A DNA stretch of 40,744 bases from Candidatus Cloacimonadota bacterium (GTDB lineage Bacteria > Cloacimonadota > Cloacimonadia > Cloacimonadales > TCS61), in NCBI GenBank assembly GCA_030445745.1, contig JASUTE010000016.1, positions 1-40,744 on the forward strand, read 5' to 3'. Below the pieces are notes generated by a model that was not told where the DNA came from, searched no databases, and was given only the letters and a program-made list of their open reading frames with translations. The position numbers and the translations under genes are program-made. Each line of letters begins with the position of its first letter. Positions within the stretch are counted from its first letter, which is position 1. This document shows, piece after piece, positions 8,792-17,372 of this stretch.

Positions 8792-11737
8792 TTATTTTAA
8801 AATTACTGCCTTACCCGTTTTCCCATCAATTTTTACTACCACATTTTTCTTTGGTCTAACATGCCAAATATGTTCCTCTTTGTTTATAACCGGCTGTTTT
8901 TGCAACCATTCCCAGTCTAAATAATCTTCTTTATTGCGCACCGTAAGGTAACCCACACCCATTGCTACCAAATTATGGAAAAAATGACTACCCTGGGAGG
9001 CATCTACAGAAAAGTTTTCCAAGCTGGCTTCTACTATTACTTTGGCCATGTTGATGTTTGCCCAATGCACAGGAATGCCCAAAAATCTGTCGCTGCTACC
9101 CCAGCGGCCAGGGCCTATCAAAATATATTTTCGCTCTTCTGCTTTTAATTTTTTATTAATTTTTTCCAGCTCCTGACTCATAGCTAAAGTTTCTTTATTA
9201 TCAAATTTATCTGGTAGTACAAACACAATATCGCTAATGTCATCCATAGTTCCATTTCCCATACCGCGCTTAGTTATTAAAACAGCTTTTTCTTCAGAAA
9301 TGTTGTCTAAATCCAATTTAACAGCTTCTTTATTTATGGAAAGTGGACGGATTTGTAGAATATAGAACTTTGGTTCATTATTGGCAAAATCGGCAGCAAA
9401 CTCTATTTCAATAGGAACTCCCATAGCTATTTCACCTATTTCCAGAAAACGATTTATAATCTGCGAAAGTGGATATTTATTGAAATGTATGAGTTGGCGG
9501 AAGGTAAGCACTCGCGGTCCTTCTGCATAATCGCCATCTATAAAACTGGAATTTTGGTAATCCCACACTGAAGTAAATAGTTTAAATTCTTCCTCTTTTT
9601 GTTTTTTGCTAAGGCGCTGATGCTGCAAAAAACTTTCCTCATCTTTATTGAAGTCAAATTCAGTTAGATTTAAATCTAAAGCATAGAATTTACGCTGGTT
9701 GTTTTCTACAATATCTTCTGGTTTCAGTAGATCGATTTTAGGATGTTTAGGGCAATAACGAAATGCTCTTTCTCCCTCCACAATCCCTTTTCCTAACCCG
9801 ACCGCTATAGCAGCTATGCCGTCTTTATGAGTCATGCGGGAGGAGGGATAGAAATTGTATGATTGTGCCACTCCAGAAAGATGTGGATAAAATAGACCAT
9901 CTTTGCTCTTATGTCCTGCTATTTCCTGAATAACCACTGCCATTTTTTCTTCATCAAGTTTGTAGTTAATACTTTCGATATACTGGCGAGCATCTTTTTT
10001 AAAAGGAGAGGCCAGTACAAGCTTAATAGCTGTGCATAACTGCTCCAAATTTCTTTCTGGGTTTCTATTATTGGGAAGCATATAAGTATTGTATATACCG
10101 GCAAAAGGTTGTGATTGAGAATCTTCCAACAAGCCAGAAGAGCGAATTGCTAAAGGATAATCGATTTTTTCCAGCATAATTTTCAGTTTATTTTTAAGTT
10201 CATCACTTAACTTCGCTTCCGAAAATATTTGGTTTATCTCTTTATCGGAATGTTTTATCAATTCCTTGCTTTGTAGCTTATTTTGTTCCAAGAAAATATC
10301 GAATTCATGAGTTCCTATAATAGCGGTACGTGGTAGTTTTATCGAAATATTATCGAATTCGTCATCAATATCCATTGCCGTTAGCAATGAATTCAAGAAA
10401 GCAAGTCCACGTCCTTTGCCTCCCATAGAGCCTTCAGTAAGTTGTATTATTTTATCTTCTTCAGTTAAAATTGCTGGTGTGAAATGTATAACTTTACCTT
10501 GGTATTGCTTTTGACGCACCTTTTTGATGGTTTGCAGCAGAAATTCTCGCAAATGTTGTACTGAAAGAAAATCTGCGGTTACGATATGGCGAATACTATC
10601 TGCTATCTTCAGTTCACCATGAGCTGCTAACCAGGCAGAAAAATGATTTCTAGCTGCATGATATAATAGAGATTCGTCAGGAACTTCTTTCAGCATCTGC
10701 TCAAATTGATAGATATTTTTGGCTCGCCCAATCTCCTCTTCCTGCAGATTGCGAAATACAAAATCACCAAAGCCTAAGTTGTTTTTAATAAAGCGACGAA
10801 TTCTGTGTAGAAGTTGTGCAGAATTTTTATCTAAAAATTCTGCGTTCAATTTTTTGGCGTGAATTTTATTATATTTGTCTGCAGATTGTATCATAATGGG
10901 TAGATCGGGATTATTTTGCCTAATTTCTCGCAGCAATTTAACCCCACCCAGCTCGTCGTAGGTATTATTAACTTGTAAATTTACATTGGAAATAACACAA
11001 ATGATATATTCTTTATACTTTCTGTAAAGTTCAACAGCATCTTCGTAGTTATGAGCCATTAAAACTTTAGGTCTAGCTCGCATGCGCAGTCGTTTGTTGG
11101 TATCGCTTAACTCACTTTGAGTAAGCTCTTGGGTCAAACTCATAGCTTCGCTGTAAAAAACTGGTAAGAATAGGGAATAGTAGTTAATGGCACTTTCTAT
11201 TAGCAGGGTAACGCGAACATTGCCAAATTTTGTATCATGCTCCACATTCAGTTTGTCTTCTATAAGTTTTATCATAGCCATAAACAGCATAGAATCGCCA
11301 TTCCAAAGAAAAACTTCATCAAAGTTTTTCAGCTTATTTTGATTGCGATATACCAGCTCTACATAAGACTGTTTATTCAAAAGCAGAATCACGGGCATTT
11401 GGGGAAACTGATTTTTAATGTTTTCACATAATTCAAAAGGGCTAATCTCACCAATTCTCATCATAATTATCACTAAATCGTAGTGCCCTTCTTCCAATTT
11501 GGAATTTATGTTTTCCGTAAAGGGTACTGTGGTAATTTTGGGAGCAGTACTAAGGTGCAGTTGCTTGTAATCGCCATAAATTTGTTCGGAAAGACGCCCA
11601 TCTTGTTCCAATACATAAGCATCGAAAAAATTGGAAATAAGCAGTATATTCTCGATGCGATGCTGCATCAGATTATGAAAATTCTCTTCTCCATATTTAA
11701 ATTTAGTGTAGTAGTAATTAAGCTCTTGAATATTCAT
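8792..11737 (-). CDS. Degenerate-receiver / PEP-synthase-type ATP-grasp protein, paralogue with Asn251
   Basis: A 981-residue protein that aligns along almost its whole length with the 989-residue neighbour upstream. Residues 28-165 resemble a receiver fold without an acceptor Asp (DLVIIMMRIGE). About 174-318 resemble a second receiver split by an insertion; its acidic pair is reduced to E181-S182, its acceptor position is Asn251 (VISNV) and Lys304 is kept. Residues 430-800 form the N-terminal ATP-grasp domain of PEP synthase/PPDK: GSMGGKGRG (437-445), RSSGLLEDSQSQPFAG (532-547), AVGLGKGIVEGE, EIEFA and LQIRPL. The C-terminal 180 residues hold YILIGPGRWGS and SQGSHFFHN (914-922). The swivelling phosphohistidine domain and PEP-binding barrel of true PEP synthases are absent, so it should not be called ppsA. 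It starts 10 bases after its paralogue ends. The catalytic product is unknown. Confidence 0.85.
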   Translation of the reverse strand: MNIQELNYYYTKFKYGEENFHNLMQHRIENILLISNFFDAYVLEQDGRLSEQIYGDYKQLHLSTAPKITTVPFTENINSKLEEGHYDLVIIMMRIGEISPFELCENIKNQFPQMPVILLLNKQSYVELVYRNQNKLKNFDEVFLWNGDSMLFMAMIKLIEDKLNVEHDTKFGNVRVTLLIESAINYYSLFLPVFYSEAMSLTQELTQSELSDTNKRLRMRARPKVLMAHNYEDAVELYRKYKEYIICVISNVNLQVNNTYDELGGVKLLREIRQNNPDLPIMIQSADKYNKIHAKKLNAEFLDKNSAQLLHRIRRFIKNNLGFGDFVFRNLQEEEIGRAKNIYQFEQMLKEVPDESLLYHAARNHFSAWLAAHGELKIADSIRHIVTADFLSVQHLREFLLQTIKKVRQKQYQGKVIHFTPAILTEEDKIIQLTEGSMGGKGRGLAFLNSLLTAMDIDDEFDNISIKLPRTAIIGTHEFDIFLEQNKLQSKELIKHSDKEINQIFSEAKLSDELKNKLKIMLEKIDYPLAIRSSGLLEDSQSQPFAGIYNTYMLPNNRNPERNLEQLCTAIKLVLASPFKKDARQYIESINYKLDEEKMAVVIQEIAGHKSKDGLFYPHLSGVAQSYNFYPSSRMTHKDGIAAIAVGLGKGIVEGERAFRYCPKHPKIDLLKPEDIVENNQRKFYALDLNLTEFDFNKDEESFLQHQRLSKKQKEEEFKLFTSVWDYQNSSFIDGDYAEGPRVLTFRQLIHFNKYPLSQIINRFLEIGEIAMGVPIEIEFAADFANNEPKFYILQIRPLSINKEAVKLDLDNISEEKAVLITKRGMGNGTMDDISDIVFVLPDKFDNKETLAMSQELEKINKKLKAEERKYILIGPGRWGSSDRFLGIPVHWANINMAKVIVEASLENFSVDASQGSHFFHNLVAMGVGYLTVRNKEDYLDWEWLQKQPVINKEEHIWHVRPKKNVVVKIDGKTGKAVILK

Positions 11738-11747
11738 CAGTTATGTC

Positions 11748-14717
11748 CTATTTATAAATAAAAGAAATTCCTCTCCGACCGTCCATTTTCACGGTGAAGG
11801 GTTTTTCTGGACGAGAAATATGCACGAAATATTTAGTTTTTTCTATTGGATTTTGTTGTTTCAACCATTCCCAATCAATAAAATCGGTATCGGTTGCATA
11901 AGGAACAGTGAAATAGCCCACATTCATCGAAACCAGATTGTGGAAAAAGTGAGTTCCTTGCGAAGAATCGACAATGAAATCTTTTAGACCAGCTTCTACA
12001 ATTATTTTAGCTTGGTTGATCTCGTGCCATTTTACCGGTATTCCCAGGAATCTATCGCGAGAGCCCCAGCGGCCAGGGGCAATTAAGATATAACGTTTCT
12101 GTTCATGTTTCATCTTTTCATTTAATTTTGCTACTTCGCTGCGCATCTGCATGGTTTGGGTGCGGTCGAATTTATCTGGATCAGCAAAAATAACATCGCA
12201 AACATTGTGGATAACACCGTTTCCCATACCGCTTTCTGTGTACAAGAATAACTCTTTTTTATCTAAATTTTCGGAATCGATATAGATTTCTTCAGTATTG
12301 ATAGTAAGCGGACGAATTTGCAATACATAGAACGCAGGGAATTTGTTTTGCTTAAGGTTCTTTTTCAAATTTACAGCAAATTCAATTTCTACAGGCACGC
12401 CCATCGCTTTTTCGCCAATTTCCAATATCTCTTCGGTTATCTTGGCTAGGGGGAAGGAATTGTATTTCAAAATATTATTGAAAGTTACAATTTTAGGACC
12501 TCGAGCTTCCGGATTATCTACTAATCGGTTGTTTTCTACATCCCACACAGAAGTTATCTGATGCAAACTACCATGTTTTTCTGCTACTCGTAATTTTAAC
12601 TTTTTCAAGGTTGGATCTTCAAAATTGTGCAATTCATAGTCGTCAATGGTCAGATCGAGTGCATAAAAATCGCGCTGGCCTTCGCCCAAAAGTTCTTTTT
12701 CCGAAATTATCTGCATTTTGGGATATTTGGGACAAAAGCGGAAATTACGTTCACCTTCAACAACTGCTTTTCCTAAACCCACCGCAACTGCAACCACGCC
12801 ATCACTATTTTCCATGTAGGAGGTGGGGTAGAAGTCGTATGATTGACCAACACCAGAAAAATTTGGGTAGAAATAACCATCATAGTTTTCACCCACCAAT
12901 TCTTGGATAATAACTGCCATCTTTTCTTCTTCTACCTTGTAGTTGATGCTTTCAATATAATTGCGAGCATTTTCCATAAATACTGAGGCAAATACGAGCT
13001 TTATAGCATTTTTCAAATAAATTAAGCGTTTGTGATAATCTTTGTGATTATTGGGCAGCATAAAAGTTTCGTAGATACCGGCAAAAGGTTGCGATTGGGA
13101 ATCTTCCAGCAAGCCTGAAGAACGCACAGCTAAAGGATAGTTAATGTTTTTTATCAGTATTTCCAATTTTTTACATAGTTCTTTGGAAAGTCTGCCTTTT
13201 AAAAAATAGTTTTGGATCTCACTATCGCTTTTTTCTGTTATCCAGCCGCCAATTTTGTTGTGTTCTATAAAAGTATCAAATTCGCTGGTACCAATTATGG
13301 CGGTGGTAGGAAGCAAAATTCTCACTTCTGAGAATCGTTTTTCAAATTCCATGGTTACCAAAAGGGTATTCAGAAAAGCCAAGCCGCGCCCTTTCCCACC
13401 CAAAGAGCCATCTGCCAGTCTTATAATCTGATCTTTTTCGGGAATGGTGGAAGGCTCGAAATTTACTATCTTACCACGCACTCGATTGCGGCGTACTTGC
13501 CGATAGATGTCTAAAAGATATTCTCGGAGTGCTTGAACGTTTTCGAATTCTTCTATCTGTATGGGCCGCACCTGTTTTGCCAGTTGGATTTCTCCGTGGG
13601 CTATAAGCCAACCAGAAAAATGCTTGCGCTTGCTGTGATATAGCAAGGATTCCTCGGGCACGGTTTCCAGTTTTTTGCCAAATTCAAACATTGTATGGGC
13701 ACGGTCTATCTCTTTACCTTTAGCATTACGAAACACAAAATCGCCATATCCCAAATCGTTGATAATTATGTTTCTTAGATCATGTAATAACGTTTTAGAA
13801 CTTTTGTTCAAAAAATTAGCACCAAGGCTATGAGCATATGCTCTGTTTTCCTCATCGGAAGATTGCAAGGTTATGGGAATATCTGCTTTTTCCGATTTAT
13901 GGATATAATCGATAAGTTTAATACCAGCATTGGGATCTAATTTACCATTTTTTTTATATTTCACATCGGAAATAACTCCCACTATATAATCCTGGTATTT
14001 TTTGAAACAGTGTACAGCTTCTTCATAGTTGTGCACCAGCAATACTTTTGGTCTGGCTCGCATGCGCAAGCGCTTGTTTATATCGTTTAACTCTTCACTT
14101 ATTAATCTTTGGGTTTGCTTCAAAATTTCCGAATACAACAGCGGCAGAAACATCGAATAGTAAACTATATTATCTTCTACCAACAAAATAACGCGTACAA
14201 AACCATATTTAGTATCATACTCTACATTGCGCTTATCTTCTTCGCGTTTTATCATAGCCAAAAACAGCTTTGTATCGCCATTCCAAATAAAAACATCATC
14301 GATATACTTCATTTCATCTTCGTTGTTCTGTACCAGCACCAAATCCGATTGCACATTCAATAGCAGCAAAATAGGAAGGTTGGGATGATTCTGCTTGATC
14401 TCTTTAGCTAATTTAAAAGGACTTACCTCACCAATTCGCATCATGGTTATTACCAGGTCGAATTTTTGAGTTTTCAATAGCTCTAAAGCTTGGATACCGG
14501 TAGGAACGCTGGTAATGCGGGGGGCTGTGCTTAGATTCAGCTGTCTGTATTCACCAAAAATTTGCTCGGAAAGCCGGCCATCTTGTTCAAAAATGAAAGC
14601 ATCGTAGAATGTGGAAACCAGCAAAATCTCACGAATACCATTTTTCATCAGGTTATGAAAATTGTCTTCTCCAAATTTGAATTTGTTGTAATAAAAGTTC
14701 AATTCTTTTAAATCCAT
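11748..14717 (-). CDS. Receiver / PEP-synthase-type ATP-grasp protein, paralogue with Asp251
   Basis: A 989-residue protein, first gene of the minus-strand signalling block, with RBS AGGAG and a good candidate promoter upstream. Residues 28-165 form a receiver-like domain lacking an acceptor Asp (DLVITMMRIGE). A second receiver begins at ILLVEDN (177-183) with acidic pair E181-D182, is interrupted by about 40 residues, and resumes with acceptor Asp251 (VISDV), serines 286-287 and Lys305, so it may be phosphorylated. Residues 430-804 match the ATP-grasp half of PEP synthase/PPDK: GSLGGKGRG (437-445), RSSGLLEDS (532-540), AVGLGKAVVEGE, EIEFAV and LQIRPL. The C-terminal part has YILIAPGRWGSRDRFLG (876-892) and SQGTHFFHN (919-927), both conserved in the paralogue. 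No phosphohistidine swivel or PEP barrel is present. Related long proteins are often labelled 'PEP/pyruvate-binding domain protein'; their substrate is, as far as I know, undetermined. Confidence 0.85.
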   Translation of the reverse strand: MDLKELNFYYNKFKFGEDNFHNLMKNGIREILLVSTFYDAFIFEQDGRLSEQIFGEYRQLNLSTAPRITSVPTGIQALELLKTQKFDLVITMMRIGEVSPFKLAKEIKQNHPNLPILLLLNVQSDLVLVQNNEDEMKYIDDVFIWNGDTKLFLAMIKREEDKRNVEYDTKYGFVRVILLVEDNIVYYSMFLPLLYSEILKQTQRLISEELNDINKRLRMRARPKVLLVHNYEEAVHCFKKYQDYIVGVISDVKYKKNGKLDPNAGIKLIDYIHKSEKADIPITLQSSDEENRAYAHSLGANFLNKSSKTLLHDLRNIIINDLGYGDFVFRNAKGKEIDRAHTMFEFGKKLETVPEESLLYHSKRKHFSGWLIAHGEIQLAKQVRPIQIEEFENVQALREYLLDIYRQVRRNRVRGKIVNFEPSTIPEKDQIIRLADGSLGGKGRGLAFLNTLLVTMEFEKRFSEVRILLPTTAIIGTSEFDTFIEHNKIGGWITEKSDSEIQNYFLKGRLSKELCKKLEILIKNINYPLAVRSSGLLEDSQSQPFAGIYETFMLPNNHKDYHKRLIYLKNAIKLVFASVFMENARNYIESINYKVEEEKMAVIIQELVGENYDGYFYPNFSGVGQSYDFYPTSYMENSDGVVAVAVGLGKAVVEGERNFRFCPKYPKMQIISEKELLGEGQRDFYALDLTIDDYELHNFEDPTLKKLKLRVAEKHGSLHQITSVWDVENNRLVDNPEARGPKIVTFNNILKYNSFPLAKITEEILEIGEKAMGVPVEIEFAVNLKKNLKQNKFPAFYVLQIRPLTINTEEIYIDSENLDKKELFLYTESGMGNGVIHNVCDVIFADPDKFDRTQTMQMRSEVAKLNEKMKHEQKRYILIAPGRWGSRDRFLGIPVKWHEINQAKIIVEAGLKDFIVDSSQGTHFFHNLVSMNVGYFTVPYATDTDFIDWEWLKQQNPIEKTKYFVHISRPEKPFTVKMDGRRGISFIYK

Positions 14718-14747
14718 AAAATCTCCTAAGTGGAATATGTTTTTACT

Positions 14748-14776
14748 ATTTTGTGAAAATTCGGATAAATTGTCAA
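14748..14776 (-). promoter_or_regulatory. Candidate sigma-70-type promoter for the signalling operon
   Basis: On the minus strand a perfect TTGACA (14776-14771) is followed after 17 bases by CAAAAT (14753-14748). The inferred transcript starts near 14741, about 24 bases before the ATG at 14717, and would carry the AGGAG ribosome site (14726-14722). Confidence 0.5.
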
Positions 14777-14819
14777 AGTATATCTTAAGTTTTGGTTTTA
14801 TTAATTTCTGGTGCTATTC

Positions 14820-14945
14820 AATCCATTTCGTCTTGGCTGCAAACCCATGCCACCTCCGTTACACTTCAGCCTTCGTGCAAGGTTTACCTGCCTACGGCAG
14901 CGCCAAAGGCGACCGGAGATACGGCGAGACAGGTCGTCGAATGCC
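14820..14945. repeat. Intergenic repeat, family E
   Basis: The core gcctacggcagcgccaaagg (14890 onward) is shared with 36803-36830, and the flanks (cctccgttacac, cggcgagac) are also shared but rearranged. No reading frame in it looks like a protein. It lies in the divergent region between the signalling block and metG. Confidence 0.6.
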
Positions 14946-14948
14946 TCT

Positions 14949-15048
14949 GTAGTTTTCTCTTACTGCGAACTCATTTGTAGTTTTCTCTTACTTACGCAAG
15001 AGAAAACCTGAGAAGTTCAAAGAAGAAAAGAAGAAGGGAAAAAATGTG
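14949..15048. repeat. Hairpin repeat, family D, preceded by a lone left arm
   Basis: A truncated left arm (tgtagttttctcttactgcg) is followed by a complete copy with a perfect 10-bp stem, GTTTTCTCTT (14980-14989) and AAGAGAAAAC (14998-15007). The same 'half copy then full copy' order occurs at 37520-37578. Confidence 0.75.
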
Positions 15049-15166
15049 GTCATCTCGAGCGGAACGAAGTGAAGTCGAGAGATCTCAGGTTTACCATAAG
15101 TTTGTATGAGATTTCTCCATTCGGCGTACAAGTTTTTACTCCAGCCTAAAGCTTTCGGTCGGAATG
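15049..15166. repeat. Palindromic intergenic repeat, family A
   Basis: It opens GTCATCTCGAGCGGAACGAA and keeps the paired arms GAGAGATCTCA and TGAGATTTCTC, but its right end is degraded (gtcggaatg). The inner hairpin is weak in this copy. It directly abuts a family D copy, as the partial copy at 37618 does. Confidence 0.75.
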
Positions 15167-15260
15167 TTTCGAAAACTGGTTACAGGGAAAAAATGCCAAA
15201 ATAAAAATTAATTCCAACCTATCCTAAAATTTATTTACCGATTTGCGGGATTTATATTTA

Positions 15261-15289
15261 TTGACACTCACCAGTTGAAAATTAAGTTA
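15261..15289 (+). promoter_or_regulatory. Candidate promoter of the metG operon
   Basis: A perfect TTGACA (15261-15266) is followed by a weak -10 region at about 15283-15289 (TAAGTT or overlapping hexamers). Transcription would start near 15296. This is downstream of the ATG at 15289, so it fits translation from the TTG at 15331. Confidence 0.4.
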
Positions 15290-15330
15290 TGGCTAAGGAA
15301 AGAGGAATTAATGCAATAAAGGAGAAGGTT

Positions 15331-17355
15331 TTGAGTAAGAAATACTTAGTTACCAGCGGCTTGCCTTATGCCAATGGTAAATTGCACATAGGTCATGTTG
15401 CTGGCGCATATCTGCCAGCTGATATTTTTGTCCGGTTTCGTAAATTAAAAGAGGATGATGTTATTTATATTTGTGGTACAGATGAGCATGGTGCGCCCAT
15501 TTCCATAAAAGCGGAAGCGGAAGGAATAGAGCCGCAGAAATTGGTGCAACACTACCACAACAGCATTAAAAATAGTTTTGACGGTATCGGTATTCAGTTT
15601 GATAACTTTTCGGGAACAGCTCGCCCCGAACATGTAAAACTGTCGCAGAAATTTTTCCTAAACCTATTGGAGCGCGGTTTTATCAAACAAAAAACTACCG
15701 AGCAATTCTTCGACGAAAAGCACAAGCGGTTTTTACCAGATCGCTATGTGGAAGGCATTTGTCCGTACTGTAAAGCTGAAGATGCTCGCGGCGATCAATG
15801 TGATAGCTGTGGTAAGCTGTTAAATCCTACCGACCTGATAAAGCCCAAAAGCAAGATCTCGGGCGCTACCCCTGTTTTAAAGGAAACTACGCATTGGTAT
15901 TTGGAATTGCCCAAGTTCGAAAACAAATTACGCAAGTGGCTGCAAACCAAAACAGATTGGAAGGAAAATGTTTACAATTTTATAATGAGCTGGTTGAATG
16001 AAGGGCTTATCGAGCGTGCCATAAGCCGCGATATCGACTGGGGCGTACCCATTCCTTTGGAAAATGCCGCCGGTAAAGTGCTGTACGTATGGTTCGATGC
16101 TCCTATCGGCTATATCTCTGCTACAATGGAATGGGCTAAAAATATTGGCGAACCAGAAAAATGGAAAGATTACTGGTTGGATGAAAACACCAGGCTTATC
16201 CACTTCATTGGCAAAGACAACATTCCCTTTCATACCATAATTTGGCCAGCTATGCTAATGGAACAGGACGAAGATTATGTACTTCCCACTGATGTTCCTG
16301 CAAATGAATATCTGAATTTGGAAGGTAGAAAAATGTCCACCAGCAAAAACTGGACAGTTTGGGTAGATGATTTTCTTGAAGATTTCGATGGTGAATATTT
16401 ACGCTATTACCTAGCTGCAATTGCACCTGAAACAAAAGATAGCGATTTTTCCTGGAAAGATTTCCAAAATAAGATAAACAACGATTTGGCTAATATTTTG
16501 GGAAACCTGGCCAATCGTGTTTTCTCGTTCACCAAAAAGTACTACGATAGCAAAATTCCCAAACCGCAAAAGCTGTGCAATAATTCCAAAATTTTGTTGG
16601 AAGAAACTGATGAGCTGCTTCTAGAAATAGAAAAAGCCTACGAGAATTATCAGGTGAGAAAAGCTGTGCGGTTGATAGTGGATATGGGCAGATTGGGAAA
16701 TCGTTATTTCGACGAAAACCGACCTTGGAAAGCTGTGAAACAAGATAAAGATTCAGCTGCTGAAACCCTATATATCTGCAGCGAACTATTGCGCCGAATT
16801 TCCATCGTTTTCAGCCCGGTGCTTCCTAAAAAAATGAAAATGCTGCGCCAGATGCTGAACTTGAAAACTGATTTTACCATAAAAGATCTCTCCAACCAGT
16901 TAGGAGATATCCAAATTGGCGAAATCTCGCCTCTTTTCCCAAAAATAGATGATAAAAAGGTAAGAAAACAGCTGGATAAATTGGCCGTAGCTGCCCAGCA
17001 AGCGAACCCCAAACCCCAAATAGAGCACAAACCACAGGTGGAATTTGCCGATTTTGAAAAACTGGAAATACGCGTGGTAAAAGTGATAGAAGCGGAAAAG
17101 ATTAAGAAATCGAATAAGCTACTGAAACTGAAGATCGATATAGGTGGGGAAGAGCGTACCGTGGTTTCGGGTATTTCCAAATTTTATAAACCAGAAGATA
17201 TTATGGGCAAAAAAGTAGCGATGGTGCTAAATGTGAAACCGCGTAAAATTATGGGAATAAATTCGGAAGCCATGATACTGGCTGCTAAAACTGACGATAA
17301 GATGAAAATAGTTGTGCCAGAAGGCGATATTGACTCTGGGAGTGAGATTTCTTAA
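15331..17355 (+). CDS. metG: Methionyl-tRNA synthetase
   Basis: Charges tRNA-Met in the cytosol. The 674-residue protein has the class I signatures HIGH (19-22) and KMSTS (334-338). A zinc knuckle has C144, C147, C157 and C160. A C-terminal tRNA-binding OB domain (about 572-674, starting EFADFEKLEIRV) supports dimerisation and tRNA binding. I place the start at TTG 15331: it is preceded at 6 bases by AAAGGAG (15318-15324) and gives the usual family N terminus MSKKYLVTSGLPYANG. An in-frame ATG at 15289 would add 14 residues, has no clear ribosome site and falls in the likely -10 region. First gene of an operon with two EIIA-fused transporters and miaB; the next gene follows after 17 bases. Confidence 0.95.
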   Translation: MSKKYLVTSGLPYANGKLHIGHVAGAYLPADIFVRFRKLKEDDVIYICGTDEHGAPISIKAEAEGIEPQKLVQHYHNSIKNSFDGIGIQFDNFSGTARPEHVKLSQKFFLNLLERGFIKQKTTEQFFDEKHKRFLPDRYVEGICPYCKAEDARGDQCDSCGKLLNPTDLIKPKSKISGATPVLKETTHWYLELPKFENKLRKWLQTKTDWKENVYNFIMSWLNEGLIERAISRDIDWGVPIPLENAAGKVLYVWFDAPIGYISATMEWAKNIGEPEKWKDYWLDENTRLIHFIGKDNIPFHTIIWPAMLMEQDEDYVLPTDVPANEYLNLEGRKMSTSKNWTVWVDDFLEDFDGEYLRYYLAAIAPETKDSDFSWKDFQNKINNDLANILGNLANRVFSFTKKYYDSKIPKPQKLCNNSKILLEETDELLLEIEKAYENYQVRKAVRLIVDMGRLGNRYFDENRPWKAVKQDKDSAAETLYICSELLRRISIVFSPVLPKKMKMLRQMLNLKTDFTIKDLSNQLGDIQIGEISPLFPKIDDKKVRKQLDKLAVAAQQANPKPQIEHKPQVEFADFEKLEIRVVKVIEAEKIKKSNKLLKLKIDIGGEERTVVSGISKFYKPEDIMGKKVAMVLNVKPRKIMGINSEAMILAAKTDDKMKIVVPEGDIDSGSEIS

Positions 17356-17372
17356 AAATAATAGGAGGAAAT

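Noticed and set aside
8792-14717. Naming the two ATP-grasp proteins ppsA (PEP synthase)
   Set aside because: The phosphohistidine swivel and PEP-binding barrel are absent, so PEP synthesis is not supported.
14737-15011. Three overlapping short frames between the signalling block and metG
   Set aside because: All lie in repeat families E and D, in several frames at once, with no coding character.
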